A stretch of 64,000 bases of DNA from positions 372,001-436,000 of the forward strand of contig CADASL010000001.1 in NCBI GenBank assembly GCA_902790595.1, read 5' to 3'. The notes under the pieces are model-generated. The model was not told the DNA's origin. It saw only the letters and a list, made by a program, of their open reading frames with translations, and did not search any database. Within the stretch, counting starts at the first letter, position 1; each line of letters starts with the position of its first letter. Shown in pieces: positions 62,710 to 64,000 of this stretch. Source of the DNA: an uncultured Bacteroidales bacterium (GTDB taxonomy: Bacteria; Bacteroidota; Bacteroidia; Bacteroidales; SZUA-534). The position numbers were made by a program, and so were the translations under genes.

Positions 62710-63138
62710 ATGAGAGAAGCCATTTATCAAGGTGCCGAAATTGAGCGGCTCATTCCGCAGCGCGCACCAATTATGATGGTCAGCCACTTTTTCGGCGCTA
62801 CCGAAACCGATACCGAAACGGGGCTTAAAATTCTGGCCGACAATATCTTCTGCAAAAACAACCACCTGACCGAACCTGGACTGATTGAGCACATTGCACA
62901 GTCGGCGGCAGCCTTTGCGGGATACAACGCCCTTCAGTCGGGCGAAAAAGTGGTTTTAGGCTTCATTGGTGAAATCAAGAAATTGACAATCAATTCGTTG
63001 CCTGCTGTTGGCAAAATGATTGAAACACGTATCGCCATTGTGCAGGAAGTAATGAACGTTCTGCTAATGAGCGCCCGCTCAACCGTCGACGGCCAAACCG
63101 TTGCCGAATGCAGTATCAAACTGTTTATGGATAAATAA
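62710..63138 (+). CDS. FabZ-like 3-hydroxyacyl-ACP dehydratase
   Basis: 142 aa, hotdog fold. The active-site histidine is in NNHLTEPGLIEHIAQSAAAFAGY, where the family FabZ has H-F-P-G-H-P; the catalytic Glu follows within the same helix. The beta strands LGFIGEIKKLTINSLPAVG and TRIAIVQEV complete the fold. It resembles the short dehydratases of polyene/flexirubin sets. It probably dehydrates the 3-hydroxyacyl chain made by the ketosynthase and an unlinked ketoreductase. No such reductase is present in the window. Confidence 0.85.
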   Translation: MREAIYQGAEIERLIPQRAPIMMVSHFFGATETDTETGLKILADNIFCKNNHLTEPGLIEHIAQSAAAFAGYNALQSGEKVVLGFIGEIKKLTINSLPAVGKMIETRIAIVQEVMNVLLMSARSTVDGQTVAECSIKLFMDK

Positions 63139-63177
63139 GGAGTTGGTTCGATAGCTATCGGACTGTATCCGTTGCAT

Positions 63178-63588
63178 TTATAAATCAATCTGCTTTACAA
63201 ATTCATTTATAGCGATAACTTCAATTTTGGGCCAATCTATCTCTTTGAGAACGTTGAAGTGAGAATCGTTTGAAACAATGTATTCGGCATTGGCAGCCAC
63301 GGCGCAATCGACAAATTTGTTGTCATCTGCATCGTGCTTTATCAGACCAAAATGAATGTAAACATCCTGAAAAACAGTAGTATGCAAGCGGGCTATGGCT
63401 TCAACCACATTATGCGCTATCTCGTATGAGGTTTTTGCGGCAAGTATTTCTTCGTACTCGTTCAGTATTTCAGTATTGACACACAAGCAAATATGCCCAC
63501 GCAATATTTCTGACCAAATTTTATGGTATGGACTTCGCGTCGGAAGCGACTGCAACAGGCTGTTTGTGTCAAGAACGATGCGTCGCAT
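63178..63588 (-). CDS. PIN-domain toxin (putative ribonuclease)
   Basis: 136 aa of the COG1569-type PIN family. Acidic metal ligands are visible: Asp7 in IVLDTNSL, Glu in NTEILNEYEEIL, and aspartates in KHDADDNKFVDCAVAANAEYIVSNDSHF. PIN toxins cleave RNA, often tRNA. The start overlaps the 3' end of the antitoxin-like gene by 20 bases. No other gene follows downstream on this strand. Confidence 0.88.
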   Translation of the reverse strand: MRRIVLDTNSLLQSLPTRSPYHKIWSEILRGHICLCVNTEILNEYEEILAAKTSYEIAHNVVEAIARLHTTVFQDVYIHFGLIKHDADDNKFVDCAVAANAEYIVSNDSHFNVLKEIDWPKIEVIAINEFVKQIDL

Positions 63589-63799
63589 AGCGGTAAGGGG
63601 TGCGCATATGTTCGTTGCCCCACTGGTTTATGGTGTTCTCGTCGATTTCGCCCTTGTCCCACATCGCGTCAATTGCCTTTTGTGCCTTTTGTGCAAAAAA
63701 GAGCGCCACCATATCCTTGAACTCATTCAGTTCGGCTTCGGTGCTGATATTGTTCAAAGCATCCATCAGTTCCAATTGTGCTAACTCGCTGTATGACAT
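63569..63799 (-). CDS. Putative antitoxin partner of the PIN toxin
   Basis: 76 aa from ATG with complement 63797-63799 (a TTG further up would add nine residues). A short all-helical protein: SYSELAQLELMDALNNISTEAELNEFKDMVALFFAQKAQKAIDAMWDKGEIDENTINQW. No DNA-binding fold is clear, but Bacteroidota PIN toxins of this type are often preceded by such a gene. The 20-base overlap with the toxin start is the usual coupling. Confidence 0.7.
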   Translation of the reverse strand: MSYSELAQLELMDALNNISTEAELNEFKDMVALFFAQKAQKAIDAMWDKGEIDENTINQWGNEHMRTPYRYATHRS

Positions 63800-63901
63800 T
63801 TTATTCAACCATTGTTTCGTTTGCAATTATACTAAAAAAAACTAAAATTTCATCCAACTGACACCAAACAAAATCCTTTTTGCGCAAACAATTTTAATCC
63901 A

Positions 63902-63958
63902 TACATTTGCCGTGTTGTTTGATACAGCCCGAATTCAGTGATTTGGGCTTTTTTCTTT
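63902..63958 (+). promoter_or_regulatory. Promoter followed at once by a terminator-like hairpin
   Basis: TACATTTG (63902-63909) fits the -7 box; 17 bases on, AGCCCGAAT pairs with ATTTGGGCT (63926-63934 with 63941-63949), followed by seven pyrimidines. This may be a short attenuated leader for a gene beyond the window or a small RNA. Confidence 0.45.
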
Positions 63959-64000
63959 AATTTGGATTTTTGAGCAAAAAACTAAACTTCTAAACTCTAA

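Overview
The window reads as a chromosomal segment of an uncultured-type member of Bacteroidota, most likely Bacteroidales. The support is a 286-residue primary sigma factor of the short Bacteroidota type, promoters of the form TTG-N19-TAnnTTTG (clearest before tRNA-Arg), almost no Shine-Dalgarno sites, several families largely restricted to the phylum (DUF4924, DUF6913, BF3164-like propeller lipoproteins, DUF4159), and a type IX secretion C-terminal sorting domain. Coding DNA is of middling GC; intergenic DNA is AT-rich and full of short repeats. There is no rRNA, CRISPR array, prophage or intact insertion sequence; the only mobile-type gene is a REP-associated tyrosine transposase.

Layout. 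0-9 kb: asnA, rpoD, an HtrA protease, a SiaB/SiaC-type kinase-phosphoprotein pair, and an acyl-CoA synthetase/ACP/acyltransferase fusion. 9-22.7 kb: DEAD-box helicase, TPR-PAS histidine kinase, phosphoesterase, rsmE, a Crp-regulator operon with three small exported proteins, a lone receiver protein, an ABC-F ATPase, nth with a tiny lipoprotein, and mltG. 22.9-32.2 kb: secA, a DUF6913 protein, dapA, tRNA-Arg, three paralogous propeller lipoproteins with copied leaders, and tRNA-Ser. 32.3-36 kb: DUF4924, a peptide transporter, a GT2 glycosyltransferase. 36-42.4 kb: a five-gene polyamine cluster (PLP decarboxylase, aminopropyltransferase-like protein, agmatinase, carboxyspermidine dehydrogenase and decarboxylase) behind a structured leader. 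42.6-50.6 kb: a structured 5' region before an outer-membrane protein, then small enzymes, a serine-less ACP-like protein, a MATE pump, a methyltransferase/LRR fusion, the transposase and a DUF1848 protein. 50.6-60 kb: exported carbohydrate-active and peptide-degrading enzymes (GH95, GH8, a T9SS-sorted SGNH esterase, an S9 peptidase). 60.2-63.8 kb: a GbsR-type regulator, ketosynthase, two ACPs and a dehydratase, then a PIN toxin-antitoxin pair.

How the genes fit together. The polyamine genes give a path arginine to agmatine to putrescine to carboxyspermidine to spermidine, with an aminopropyltransferase homologue whose active-site motif is altered. The 50-60 kb genes suit a polysaccharide-degrading, peptide-using heterotroph (fucosidase, xylan-type hydrolase, acetylesterase, oligopeptide transporter). 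The ketosynthase/ACP/ACP/dehydratase set is a small dedicated acyl-chain-building cassette.

The least explained material is non-coding: (1) intergenic tracts built on a 7-base period with a small set of related heptamers on both strands; (2) a multi-helix leader before the decarboxylase; (3) a leader with competing hairpins before the outer-membrane gene; (4) a copied leader shared by several lipoprotein genes; (5) a REP-like palindrome pair lying in frame inside the transposase gene.
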